DNA of 10,993 nucleotides from Methanosarcinales archaeon (GTDB lineage: Archaea > Halobacteriota > Methanosarcinia > Methanosarcinales > Methanogasteraceae): contig DAOVGO010000041.1 of the NCBI GenBank assembly GCA_030672345.1, positions 1 through 10,993 of the forward strand. The letters run 5' to 3'. Numbering within the stretch: the stretch's first letter is position 1; the number at the start of each line of letters is the position of its first letter. Shown in pieces: positions 1-6,869 of the stretch. Below the pieces are notes generated by a model. It was not told the origin of the DNA. It made no database searches and saw only the letters and a program-made list of their open reading frames with translations. The position numbers and the translations under genes are program-made.

Positions 1-332
1 AATGTCACATTGACCGTGGCGTTCGTGGCGTTCGGCGCCTCTGCTGTGATCTTTGCAGTGTCATTGTCCCACGAACTGATATTCACGATGGCGATGCCCG
101 ATTCGTTGGTATATTCATAAGCGGTACTCAAAATTCCAAGATTCGTCGTAAAATTTACGCGCGTGTTGTTTATCGGATTTCCAGCAGGGTTAGTGAGATT
201 TATCGTGATATTCACGCTGCGATTATCCGCGAACGTCTCATTAGTTTCTGCCGTAATATTCAGCGTATCTGCTGAAGCGATAGGGATCAGCAGTAATATC
301 ATGCAGAGTGCAACGACAGTCTTCCGGTTCAT
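1..332 (-). CDS. Secreted Ig-like (Big_1-type) surface protein, N-terminal part
   Basis: The frame is open from an ATG at 332 to the left edge, giving 110 complete codons with no stop, so the C-terminus lies outside the window. Residues 1-21 form a signal peptide: basic MNRK start, hydrophobic core (VVALCMILLLIPI) and an ASA|D cleavage site. The mature part is threonine- and asparagine-rich beta sequence. Residues about 48-110 follow the invasin/intimin-type Big_1 pattern (NPAGNPINNTRVNF, then GILST, then NESGIAIVNI, then a terminal AKITAEA). I count 13 N-X-S/T sequons in 89 mature residues (N25, N31, N37, N41, N45, N55, N60, N76, N84, N90, N101, N104, N108). A GTGAGGT Shine-Dalgarno motif at 339-345 sits 6 nt before the ATG. 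The protein is probably an S-layer-associated or adhesin-like cell-surface protein; whether it ends in repeats, a PGF-type anchor or a transmembrane helix cannot be seen. Frame and signal peptide are firm; the domain family is pattern recognition. Confidence 0.85.
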   Translation of the reverse strand, partial: MNRKTVVALCMILLLIPIASADTLNITAETNETFADNRSVNITINLTNPAGNPINNTRVNFTTNLGILSTAYEYTNESGIAIVNISSWDNDTAKITAEAPNATNATVNVT

Positions 333-370
333 ACTAATACCTCACTATTATTATGATATGATGCCATCCG

Positions 371-378
371 ACATAAAA
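371..378 (-). promoter_or_regulatory. Possible TATA box of the surface-protein gene
   Basis: The minus strand reads TTTTATGT here, about 43 nt before the ATG at 332. A start site 25 nt downstream would give a leader of roughly 18 nt that contains the GTGAGGT Shine-Dalgarno motif. The position is consistent; the box is only a moderate match to the archaeal consensus. Confidence 0.4.
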
Positions 379-380
379 CT

Positions 381-400
381 TTCGAGGGACTTTGAGGGAC
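381..400. repeat. 10-bp tandem direct repeat in the divergent promoter region
   Basis: Two adjacent copies, TTCGAGGGAC and TTTGAGGGAC, differ at one base. They lie immediately upstream of the putative TATA box of the surface-protein gene and about 40 bp upstream of the one proposed for rpl11. A 10-bp period places both copies on the same helix face, as for a regulator-binding site, but nothing else supports that role. Confidence 0.4.
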
Positions 401-438
401 CTTGTAATCAACAGGTATCAGGGAACCGCCAGAGTGAG

Positions 439-447
439 TTTATCTAT
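439..447 (+). promoter_or_regulatory. Likely TATA box of rpl11-pus10
   Basis: TTTATCTAT preceded by purine-rich AGAGTGAG, which could act as a BRE. A start site about 25 nt downstream falls near 468-470 and gives a leader of about 20 nt carrying the AAGGTGAT ribosome-binding site at 475-482. Confidence 0.5.
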
Positions 448-488
448 CATGCAGTTGCACAATTCCCATAACACAAAGGTGATATGAA

Positions 489-956
489 ATGGTAGATATC
501 GTAGAATCACTGGTTCCCGGCGGAAAAGCGACTGCGGGACCTCCACTCGGTCCGTCGCTCGGTCCGCTCGGCATCAATATCAAGCAGGTGGTCGATGACA
601 TCAATGAGGCGACAAAAGAGTTCGATGGCATGCAGGTGCCGGTCAAGGTGATCGTTGGTGCGGATAAGAAGGTGACCATCGAGGTCGGGATACCGCCGAC
701 TCCGGCACTGATCCTGAAGGAACTCGGGATCGAGAAAGGTGCTTCAGAGGACGAAATTGTTGGAAATCTCACCATCGACCAGGTGCTGCGGATTGCACGC
801 GTGAAAAAGGACGGTGTTCTTTCTTACACGCTGAAACAGACTGCAAAGGAGATTGTCGGTACGTGCGTGCCGATGGGCGTGACCGTCGAAGGGATGCCGC
901 CAAGAGATGCGCAGCGGGCGATCGATGGTGGGGGGATCGAGATACCGGATGAGTGA
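489..956 (+). CDS. rpl11: Large ribosomal subunit protein L11 (uL11), archaeal type
   Basis: At 155 aa this is close to the usual archaeal L11 length. The N-terminal domain has the diagnostic proline/glycine-rich run (GGKATAGPPLGPSLGPLGIN, residues 12-31) followed by the VVDDINEAT helix. The C-terminal RNA-binding domain is clear (QTAKEIVGTCVPMGVTVEGM, then PRDAQRAIDGG). L11 binds the GTPase-associated centre of 23S rRNA and, with the L10/L12 stalk, supports elongation-factor function. AAGGTGAT at 475-482 gives good spacing to the ATG at 489; an ATG at 484 runs into a stop after three codons. The stop TGA (954-956) overlaps the start of pus10. In many archaea L11 is followed by L1, L10 and L12; here the next gene is pus10 and those genes are absent from the window. 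Confidence 0.97.
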   Translation: MVDIVESLVPGGKATAGPPLGPSLGPLGINIKQVVDDINEATKEFDGMQVPVKVIVGADKKVTIEVGIPPTPALILKELGIEKGASEDEIVGNLTIDQVLRIARVKKDGVLSYTLKQTAKEIVGTCVPMGVTVEGMPPRDAQRAIDGGGIEIPDE

Positions 957-2235
957 TGACCGCGATCGCCAGGTCCTGAATACCGCACGCGCAATCCTGT
1001 GCGAGGGCACAATCTGCGACCACTGTCTTGGGCGGCAGTTTGCAAAGCTGTCGACCGGCACGACAAACCAGGAACGGGGGCGTGCGATCCGGCTGGTGCT
1101 CGATATGATCGCAGATGCAAGCGCAGAAGATGCGGGTGCAGGCACAGACAGAGACACCGCAGAACCGGAGCAAGCGATATCTGGGCGGTGCTGGGTCTGT
1201 AACGGGGTATTTGAGGAACTGGACACGTGGGCATCAAGGGCGATTGAGGCTCTGGACGGGTGCGAACACGAGACTTTCCTTGTCGGCACGCGGTTAAGCG
1301 GGCTGTTATCCGAGAACGAGGAGTTGTTGTGGGAGATCGCCGGGACCAATTATGCCGAGCCGCTGAAATCCGAACTCAACCGCGAGGTCGGCAAGCTCAT
1401 AGCAGACAAAACGCAGAAAAGCGTGGATTTCACAAAACCGGACGTCGTTGCCCTGCTCGACCTTGCCGGGGAGGCGGTTCGCCTGCAGATCAGGTCGGTA
1501 TACATCTGCGGCAGATACAAGAAACTGGTGCGCGGCATACCGCAGACCAGATGGTCGTGCAGAGCGTGCCAGGGGCGGGGGTGCGAGGAATGCGGCTTTA
1601 CCGGGCAGATGAGTGTGGAATCGATCGAAGAACTCATAGCGACCCACGTCATCGAGGCGATGTCCGCTGTTGACACCGTTTTTCACGGAGCCGGGCGTGA
1701 AGACGTTGACGCACGTATGCTCGGGGAAGGGCGCCCGTTCATCATCGAAGTCAGGGAACCCCGCAAGCGCAGCATCGATCTTGCAGGGCTTGAGCAGAAG
1801 ATCAATGAATACTGCGAAGGAAAGGTCGTTGTCTCTGATCTCAGGTTCGTTGACCGCGAAATGGTCGGAAAGCTGAAATCGCAGAGGCATGACAAAGTCT
1901 ATCTCGCAACGGTCTCGTGCGCCGGCGTGGATCAGGATACGCTGGTTCGGGCGCTGGACGCCATAACCGGCTTGATCAGGCAGCGCACGCCATCAAGGGT
2001 CGTCCACCGGAGAGCCGATCTGGTGCGGGAGCGGAAGGTGTATTCTGCTCTGCTTGAATCGTTCTCAGTGGACTGTGCTGTGATCAGGATCGAGTGCGAG
2101 GCAGGGCTATACGTAAAAGAACTGGTCTCAGGCGATGAGGGGCGGACCATGCCGAGTTTAGCAGGTGTGGTGGGTGCGGATATGGCAGTCACTGCGCTTG
2201 ATGTGGTGGCTATAAAGGATCCGGTGGGCAAGTGA
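949..2235 (+). CDS. pus10: tRNA pseudouridine synthase Pus10 (Psi54/Psi55)
   Basis: The 428-aa product makes pseudouridine in the T-loop of archaeal tRNAs (positions 54 and 55), replacing bacterial TruB for this job. Visible landmarks: two N-terminal CxxC pairs (C23/C26 in CDHCLGRQFA and C81/C84 in CWVC), which form the zinc site in this family; the CRACQGRGCEECGFTG segment (204-219) that archaeal Pus10 proteins carry; the active-site motif GREDVDARMLGEGRPF (249-264), with D254 the probable catalytic aspartate; then QRTPSRVVHRRADLVRERKV (345-364) and the C-terminal YVKELVSGDEGRTMPSLAG (388-406). A THUMP-like region is expected before the catalytic domain. I chose the ATG at 949 because it overlaps the rpl11 stop by 8 nt and gives the normal N-terminus. 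An in-frame ATG at 907 would add 14 unrelated residues inside rpl11. The gene is co-transcribed and probably translationally coupled with rpl11. Confidence 0.95.
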   Translation: MSDDRDRQVLNTARAILCEGTICDHCLGRQFAKLSTGTTNQERGRAIRLVLDMIADASAEDAGAGTDRDTAEPEQAISGRCWVCNGVFEELDTWASRAIEALDGCEHETFLVGTRLSGLLSENEELLWEIAGTNYAEPLKSELNREVGKLIADKTQKSVDFTKPDVVALLDLAGEAVRLQIRSVYICGRYKKLVRGIPQTRWSCRACQGRGCEECGFTGQMSVESIEELIATHVIEAMSAVDTVFHGAGREDVDARMLGEGRPFIIEVREPRKRSIDLAGLEQKINEYCEGKVVVSDLRFVDREMVGKLKSQRHDKVYLATVSCAGVDQDTLVRALDAITGLIRQRTPSRVVHRRADLVRERKVYSALLESFSVDCAVIRIECEAGLYVKELVSGDEGRTMPSLAGVVGADMAVTALDVVAIKDPVGK

Positions 2236-2305
2236 CCGTGGTGTGGACGAGGACACCGGCAGGCGATCGGTGAAAAGGACAGCCCCGCGATCGTTAGCAT
2301 CAAAC
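2236..2305. other. Convergent intergenic gap between pus10 and argS
   Basis: These 70 bp separate the 3' ends of two converging genes. A short CACCG/CGGTG inverted repeat (2254-2258 with 2268-2272, 9-nt loop) is present. No oligo-T tract follows it on either strand, so I do not call a terminator, and I see nothing else here. Confidence 0.4.
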
Positions 2306-4000
2306 TCACATCGACTCTGGCGCATCGATCCCGAGCACGTCCAGCACGCCCGCAAGCACGATTCGTGCGCACTCAACAAGCCCGATGCGGGCATCACGCA
2401 GACCATCTGGCGCGCTTAAGACTGGCGACATCCGGTAGAACTGATTGAATGCTTCTGCAAGCTCGCGCGCATAGATCGCCACGATGTGCGGCTTTAGATC
2501 CGATGCAGCGGTATTGGCGACGTGCGAGAATCTGGCAAGCTGTTTCACAAGCGAGATCTCGGCATCTCCGGTCAGAACGGACGGATCGATCGAATCAGGG
2601 ACGCCGGATGTTTTCCTGAGGATGCTGCACGCTCTTGCATGAGAGTACTGGATGAATGGTGCGCCGAGTTTATCGAAATCAAGAGCGCTCTCCCAGTCGA
2701 AGGTCGTCGCCTTCTCAGGCGATATCTTCACGATGTCGTACCTGACCGCGCCGATGCCGACCGGCACTGAGACGCGCCTTCTAAAGTCATCTCCGGTGTC
2801 GGGTCTGCGCTTTGTCACCTCGACGAGTGCCTGCTTCTCGACCTGATCAAGCAGATCGTCCGCAGGGATGAATTTACCGGCACGGGTGCTCATCGACCCC
2901 TCAGGGAGGGATACAAACTCGAAAATAACGATCTCCGGCTCTTTTATCCCGCATACCCTCAGGACATAGCAGAGCTGGCTTGATATGAGCTTGTGATCTG
3001 CGCCAAGAACATCGATCATGCGGTCGCACTGCCCTGCTTTCCATCTGTGGTATGCAAGGTCCCGCGTAACATAGAGCGATGTGCGATTGCTCCGCCGGAT
3101 CACGAGATCCTTGTCGAATTCCGGCATCGGAACCGTGAGCGCGCCGTCGATGGTCTCTGCAAGCCCGCTTCCCTCGAGTTCCTGCAGAAAATCGGCTACT
3201 TCGCCGTCTTTCACAAACTTTGACTCATACACGAACCGGTCATGATGGATGTTCATGCGTTTAAGCGTGGACGTGATCCCTGAAATAGCAAGATCTGTGG
3301 CACGATCGAACCGTTCGATCATTCGTTCGTCGCCAAGTTCTATCTTCTGCATCATCTCATCGATCTGCTGAGAAAGATCGGGATCCTTCTCGAGTTCCTG
3401 ATTTGCGCGGATGTACACGTCTGCAATTGCATGATCTGTCTTTTTCTGGCGGTCAAATCCAAAACGATCCAGTGCCCATGCGACGATTGCGATCTGCCTG
3501 CCCATATCATTGGCATAGTACTGGACCTCCACATCATATCCCACCTTCTTCAAAATCCTTGCAAGAGTATCGCCGATGATCGAATTTCTGATATGTCCGA
3601 CGTGCAACGGACCGTTTGGGTTCGCAGAGGTGTGTTCGATGATCACCCTTCCTTTTCCATGACCTGCGCCGTATGAATCCCGTTTTTCAAAGATTTCATA
3701 TATCGTGTCGTTTAAGAATTTTTTACTGACAAAGAAGTTGATGTATGCGCCAGCAACCTCCACTCTGTCGATCAACGAGTTTTCAGGGATCGTGATTGCG
3801 TCAGCGATCGTGCCTGCGATGATCGCCGGACTCTGCTTATATTTTGATGCAAGTCTGAATGATAACGACGATGCGAGGTCCGAATGTGCGGACTCTTCGA
3901 TATAGAAGTCGTCTATCGAATAACCGGTCGTATCAAGTGCGGATTTTAGCGCGGATTCTACAACGTGTTTGAATTTGAGGAACATCGTTTTATCTACCAT
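2306..4000 (-). CDS. argS: Arginyl-tRNA synthetase
   Basis: A 564-aa class I synthetase that charges tRNA-Arg using ATP. The N-terminal tRNA-recognition domain (about 1-105) is followed by SANPNGPLHVGHIRNSIIGD (125-144), which contains the HIGH signature as HVGH (133-136). The KMSKS loop appears in the ArgS variant form EGSMSTRAGKF (367-377). The C-terminal anticodon-binding DALR domain begins around FIQYSHARACSILR (449-462). Length and order match full-length archaeal ArgS. The ATG at 4000 is the longest start; an ATG at 3985 (MFLKFKHVVE...) looks more like family N-termini, and neither has a strong Shine-Dalgarno. The gene lies 26 nt after nadM and probably ends the mer-fpoF-nadM-argS transcript. 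Confidence 0.96.
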   Translation of the reverse strand: MVDKTMFLKFKHVVESALKSALDTTGYSIDDFYIEESAHSDLASSLSFRLASKYKQSPAIIAGTIADAITIPENSLIDRVEVAGAYINFFVSKKFLNDTIYEIFEKRDSYGAGHGKGRVIIEHTSANPNGPLHVGHIRNSIIGDTLARILKKVGYDVEVQYYANDMGRQIAIVAWALDRFGFDRQKKTDHAIADVYIRANQELEKDPDLSQQIDEMMQKIELGDERMIERFDRATDLAISGITSTLKRMNIHHDRFVYESKFVKDGEVADFLQELEGSGLAETIDGALTVPMPEFDKDLVIRRSNRTSLYVTRDLAYHRWKAGQCDRMIDVLGADHKLISSQLCYVLRVCGIKEPEIVIFEFVSLPEGSMSTRAGKFIPADDLLDQVEKQALVEVTKRRPDTGDDFRRRVSVPVGIGAVRYDIVKISPEKATTFDWESALDFDKLGAPFIQYSHARACSILRKTSGVPDSIDPSVLTGDAEISLVKQLARFSHVANTAASDLKPHIVAIYARELAEAFNQFYRMSPVLSAPDGLRDARIGLVECARIVLAGVLDVLGIDAPESM

Positions 4001-4026
4001 CTAACCAGTGTTTGATCACGTTTCAC

Positions 4027-4596
4027 TCATGCTAATCCGACTGTATCGCTAGGCACCCACCCAAGATCATCCGCGCAGATCTCCCGTAGCCGCTCCACCC
4101 CATGGGTCTCCCCAATCACGCGAGCCACAGCATCAGGCACGAGATGCTCCCACTCATCCCCAGTTGTTAGCATCCTCTCCCGAATAGCGGTTCCGGAATA
4201 GACCTCCCGCTGATACATCGGAGAACGCTTAACCGCGACTCCTGCCTCCTCAAAGAGCCGAAAAACGAGCGAGTTGTTCGTGTACGCGAGATCGAAATGC
4301 GGAGTCATAGACCTCACATGCGAGACCCAGACCGCATTTCTTTGAATATCCTCAATCGGAATCACGTAGTAATCAATATCCAGACTTTTCAGCGAACGTG
4401 AGACCATGACCACACGTTCGCCTGCAGTAAACGGATTCTCGAGCTCGTGGCTACGCTGTGCGCTGCCAATCCCGATGATGATCTCATCGACCTCGTCGGC
4501 GATGCTCGAAAGGACGGTATGGTGACCTATGTGATATGGCTGAAAGCGCCCGATGTAAAAGGCACGATTAATGCGCCCCGCCTTCCTTTGGCGCAT
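4027..4596 (-). CDS. nadM: Nicotinamide-nucleotide adenylyltransferase, archaeal type
   Basis: The product joins NMN and ATP to make NAD, the last step of NAD synthesis and salvage. It shows the nucleotidylyltransferase signature GRFQPYHIGHH (16-26, with HxGH) and the C-terminal substrate loop YSGTAIRERM (133-142), equivalent to the ISSTxIR motif. From the ATG at 4596 the protein is 189 aa, slightly longer than usual because of a basic extension (MRQRKAGRINR) before the first beta strand. Family members normally start a few residues before GRFQP, but no ATG, GTG or TTG lies between 4596 and that motif. A TTG at 4620 would lengthen it further. The chosen start overlaps the 3' end of fpoF by 29 nt, and there is no convincing Shine-Dalgarno for it, so translation may depend on fpoF. 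Function is confident; the start is not. Confidence 0.93.
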   Translation of the reverse strand: MRQRKAGRINRAFYIGRFQPYHIGHHTVLSSIADEVDEIIIGIGSAQRSHELENPFTAGERVVMVSRSLKSLDIDYYVIPIEDIQRNAVWVSHVRSMTPHFDLAYTNNSLVFRLFEEAGVAVKRSPMYQREVYSGTAIRERMLTTGDEWEHLVPDAVARVIGETHGVERLREICADDLGWVPSDTVGLA

Positions 4597-5575
4597 TATT
4601 CTTGTGCTTCTGGTCTGCAAGTTTCTTTATGAGGAACATGCCCGGCTTCGGGTCGTCCATGTACTCGATACCCTTCACCTTGTTCAGATACTTCTCACCG
4701 ATCTCGGTTCTGACGATGACAGAGTTCCAGCCGTCTGGCGCGCCTACCGATCCGACTGATATGTCTGCGTAGTATGCTGTGTAATCAAGACAGTGGTGGC
4801 ACGGATTGCGTGCAAGCGGAGCAACCTCCTTGATTGCGACGCTGTGCGCTTCTGGCTCCTCACCGTTGTCACCGTTCTTGGTGTATGCCCAGAACTTCCC
4901 TCCTCCGAAGTCCATCTTCACAACCTTCGTAATATCGAGTCCCATGATCTTCGGGATGATGTTCTCGCAGAGTGCCTCTTCGGTGAAGCTCTCCATGCAG
5001 AGGATGCCGATCACGAGCGCGATCCGGTCGGTCATGTTCTCGCGCATCAGTGCTGCGGCGTGTGCCTGACAGGGAACGCCTACGACCGCGATCTTCTCGT
5101 ACTTCGCCATAGCCTCCTTTAACTGGGAAAGAACAGGCGCAGATGTGTACTTTGTGCCCTTGGACAGATCGACATCTGACGCCTTCGTCAGTATGAATGG
5201 CTCGATCTTCCAGTCCTCATCCCGCTTGATACCAACAGCACAGTCGATCTCGCCCTGCTCAAAGAGCGATTTGAGTATTGCTGATACGACAGCACCGTCC
5301 TGACCCTCCAGCTCACTCTTTCCTCCTCTGAAACTGCGGACGTTGTCAAACTCGTCTGTCGGGAACCCATCCACGACAGGACATACCCTTGAACAGGTCA
5401 GACAGTCCTCACAGACCTCACATGCTGCGCCGTGAACATAATAAGTCAGATTATTGGGATCGCGTCTCTCTGCTTCGAGGTCTACGTGGACGGCGTTTAG
5501 GGGGCATGTTGCTTCACATGCCCCGCAAGCCGCGCAGACGCCATTTTCAATGACCTCTACAATCTTTGGCGGCAA
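4568..5575 (-). CDS. fpoF: F420H2 dehydrogenase subunit FpoF (FrhB/FpoF family)
   Basis: This iron-sulfur flavoprotein oxidises F420H2 and passes electrons to the membrane Fpo complex and on to methanophenazine, or works as a free F420:ferredoxin oxidoreductase. The 335-aa product has an N-terminal double [4Fe-4S] module (C14/C17/C20/C24 in CAACGACEATCP; C52/C55/C58/C61/C65 in CEVCEDCLTCSRVCP). The FrhB-type F420/FAD domain follows, with GVPCQAHAAAL (166-176), C193 in ILCMES, and NPCHHCLDYTAYYADISVGS (258-277). FrhB itself is shorter (about 280-290 aa) with fewer N-terminal cysteines, so length and two clusters favour FpoF/FqoF. The start codon is TTG at 5575; it lies 9 nt after a perfect GGAGG (5585-5589) inside the last codons of mer, 5 nt past the mer stop. 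mer followed by fpoF is known from Methanosarcina. A stand-alone FrhB paralogue is the alternative. Confidence 0.88.
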   Translation of the reverse strand: MPPKIVEVIENGVCAACGACEATCPLNAVHVDLEAERRDPNNLTYYVHGAACEVCEDCLTCSRVCPVVDGFPTDEFDNVRSFRGGKSELEGQDGAVVSAILKSLFEQGEIDCAVGIKRDEDWKIEPFILTKASDVDLSKGTKYTSAPVLSQLKEAMAKYEKIAVVGVPCQAHAAALMRENMTDRIALVIGILCMESFTEEALCENIIPKIMGLDITKVVKMDFGGGKFWAYTKNGDNGEEPEAHSVAIKEVAPLARNPCHHCLDYTAYYADISVGSVGAPDGWNSVIVRTEIGEKYLNKVKGIEYMDDPKPGMFLIKKLADQKHKNNAPKEGGAH

Positions 5576-5580
5576 ATCAC

Positions 5581-6564
5581 TCAGCCTCCAATGATCTCCT
5601 TTCCGATCAGTTTGATCGCTTTCTCTTTGTCAGGACCAATCGGCGATCCTGCCACCACCTGTGTAACACCCATCTTCATGAGCTCGTCGATTCTTGCCAC
5701 ACAGTCAGCAGGCGTTCCGTAGATCGAGAACGCGTCCATCATCTCGGTTGTGACCGCTCCACCCATCAGGGTGCCGAAGTCGCCCTTCGCGATTGCTCCG
5801 CCGATGACATCGATCGCGCTCGGGTCGATGCCGTGTCTCTCAAGGACCATCGGTGGCGATCCTGCAACGATGAATGCAACAACGATCTTTGCAGCGTTCA
5901 GTGCCTTATCCACCTTCTTGTCGATCGAGAAGCATGCATAGGCGGTTATGTCGACGTCCTTTACGCTCCGCCCTGCGGACTCCGCTCCCTGTTTGATCAT
6001 CTTCACAGCGACCTCAAAGTCCAATGGATGCGATGCGTTGATCAGTGCGCCATCAGCGATCTTTCCGGCGAGTTCAAGCATCTTTGGTCCCTGCACGCCG
6101 AGATAGATCGGGATATCTCCTGCGGAAAACGCCATCTGGGCGCCAGCGAGCGATACCTGCTCACCTTTTTGCGTGACCGCCTTTCCGGCAAAGAGTTCGC
6201 GCATTGCTGAAACAGTCTCTGCGGTGGTTGTCAGAGGCTTCACCCATTCGATGCCCATCTTATCAAAGGTTGCCTTGTCACCAGGACCGAGTCCGAAGAC
6301 CGCACGTCCGCCCGAGATCTCGTTTACTGCTGCAATACTGGATGCTGCGACCGCCACGTTTCTCGTGTAGGGGTTCGTGACACCGCTTCCGAGCTTGATC
6401 GTGTTGGTGTTGATCGCAAGTATCGCAAGCGTGGTGTACACGTCACGGTTGTTGTAGTGGTCCGTGATCCACACGTTGTCGAACCCGTTCTGCTCAGCCA
6501 TCTTCGTGTAGTGTGCTATCTTCAGAACAGGGTCGCTTGGTACAAATTCGATTCCATATGCCAT
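5581..6564 (-). CDS. mer: F420-dependent methylene-tetrahydromethanopterin reductase
   Basis: Mer reversibly reduces methylene-H4MPT to methyl-H4MPT with F420H2, in the cytoplasm, as part of the C1 branch of methanogenesis (or reverse methanogenesis). The 327-aa sequence is a bacterial-luciferase-like TIM barrel: MAYGIEFVPSDPVLKIAHYT at the start, ITDHYNNRDVYTTLAILA (33-50), GVTNPYTRNVAVAASSIAAV (61-80) where the family has its non-prolyl cis-peptide bulge for F420, and GGRAVFGLGPGDK (85-97). I chose the ATG at 6564: GGGAGG at 6572-6577 lies 7 nt upstream and the N-terminus matches the family. A TTG at 6579 would start inside that Shine-Dalgarno. It is the first gene of a same-strand run with fpoF, nadM and argS. 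All expected core motifs are intact. Confidence 0.96.
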   Translation of the reverse strand: MAYGIEFVPSDPVLKIAHYTKMAEQNGFDNVWITDHYNNRDVYTTLAILAINTNTIKLGSGVTNPYTRNVAVAASSIAAVNEISGGRAVFGLGPGDKATFDKMGIEWVKPLTTTAETVSAMRELFAGKAVTQKGEQVSLAGAQMAFSAGDIPIYLGVQGPKMLELAGKIADGALINASHPLDFEVAVKMIKQGAESAGRSVKDVDITAYACFSIDKKVDKALNAAKIVVAFIVAGSPPMVLERHGIDPSAIDVIGGAIAKGDFGTLMGGAVTTEMMDAFSIYGTPADCVARIDELMKMGVTQVVAGSPIGPDKEKAIKLIGKEIIGG

Positions 6565-6614
6565 GGTTCGTCCTCCCAAGTAGTATAGGGTTGGATTGAT
6601 GGATGGTGTAATGG

Positions 6615-6621
6615 TTTAAAA
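6615..6621 (-). promoter_or_regulatory. Likely TATA box of the mer operon
   Basis: The minus strand reads GGTTTTAAAC around this position, preceded by AATAAGG as a possible BRE. A start site about 25 nt downstream (near 6593) gives a leader of about 29 nt ending in the GGGAGG ribosome-binding site of mer. Confidence 0.5.
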
Positions 6622-6623
6622 CC

Positions 6624-6869
6624 TTATTGGTGTTTGGGGTGCAAGCACAACCAGACCCCGCACATATCAACCATCCCACCGATGCCAACATCAACACGAG
6701 ACCGGGGGCGGTCGCGGTTCTGTGTGGCGCCGTTACATCACTTAACGCGCTGATATTCATCCGGACGTGGCTACAGAACATCGAGCTGTAATGCTCCCGG
6801 ATCTTCTCCCAATTATTTTTTGGCGCACGCATCAAACGTTGCAGGCAGGCACAAGCCCTGAATTTCCCA
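6624..6869. other. Intergenic region between marker-2 gene and mer promoter
   Basis: No convincing gene lies here. With the mer promoter and leader, the whole gap (6565-6869) is 305 nt. A TACAG/CTGTA inverted repeat (about 6773-6791, 9-nt loop) and an ATTATTTTTTGG tract (about 6812-6823) are the only visible structures. The T-tract is on the plus strand and so does not terminate the minus-strand gene. A minus-strand frame (MRAPKNNWEKIREHYSSMF...) is open through the gap but has no Shine-Dalgarno and runs into mer coding sequence, so I do not call it. The length is unusual beside the tight gene packing nearby and could hold upstream regulatory sites for mer. Confidence 0.4.

Noticed and set aside
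163..471. Plus-strand open frame of 102 codons
   Set aside because: It is antisense to the surface-protein gene, whose minus-strand frame has a signal peptide, Shine-Dalgarno and Ig-like pattern; the plus frame has none of these and runs across the promoter region.
907..948. Upstream in-frame start for pus10
   Set aside because: It adds 14 residues unlike Pus10 N-termini and lies inside rpl11; the ATG at 949 gives the normal start and a classic stop-start overlap.
744..1349. Minus-strand open frame of 201 codons
   Set aside because: It spans the antisense of both rpl11 and pus10, shows no family motif and is a by-product of the codon composition of those genes.
2254..2272. Hairpin between pus10 and argS as a bidirectional terminator
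   Set aside because: The stem is only 5 bp with a 9-nt loop and no T-tract follows on either strand.
5566..6210. Plus-strand open frame of 214 codons
   Set aside because: It is wholly antisense to mer, is His/Cys/Arg-rich as expected from a shadow frame, and has no ribosome-binding site.
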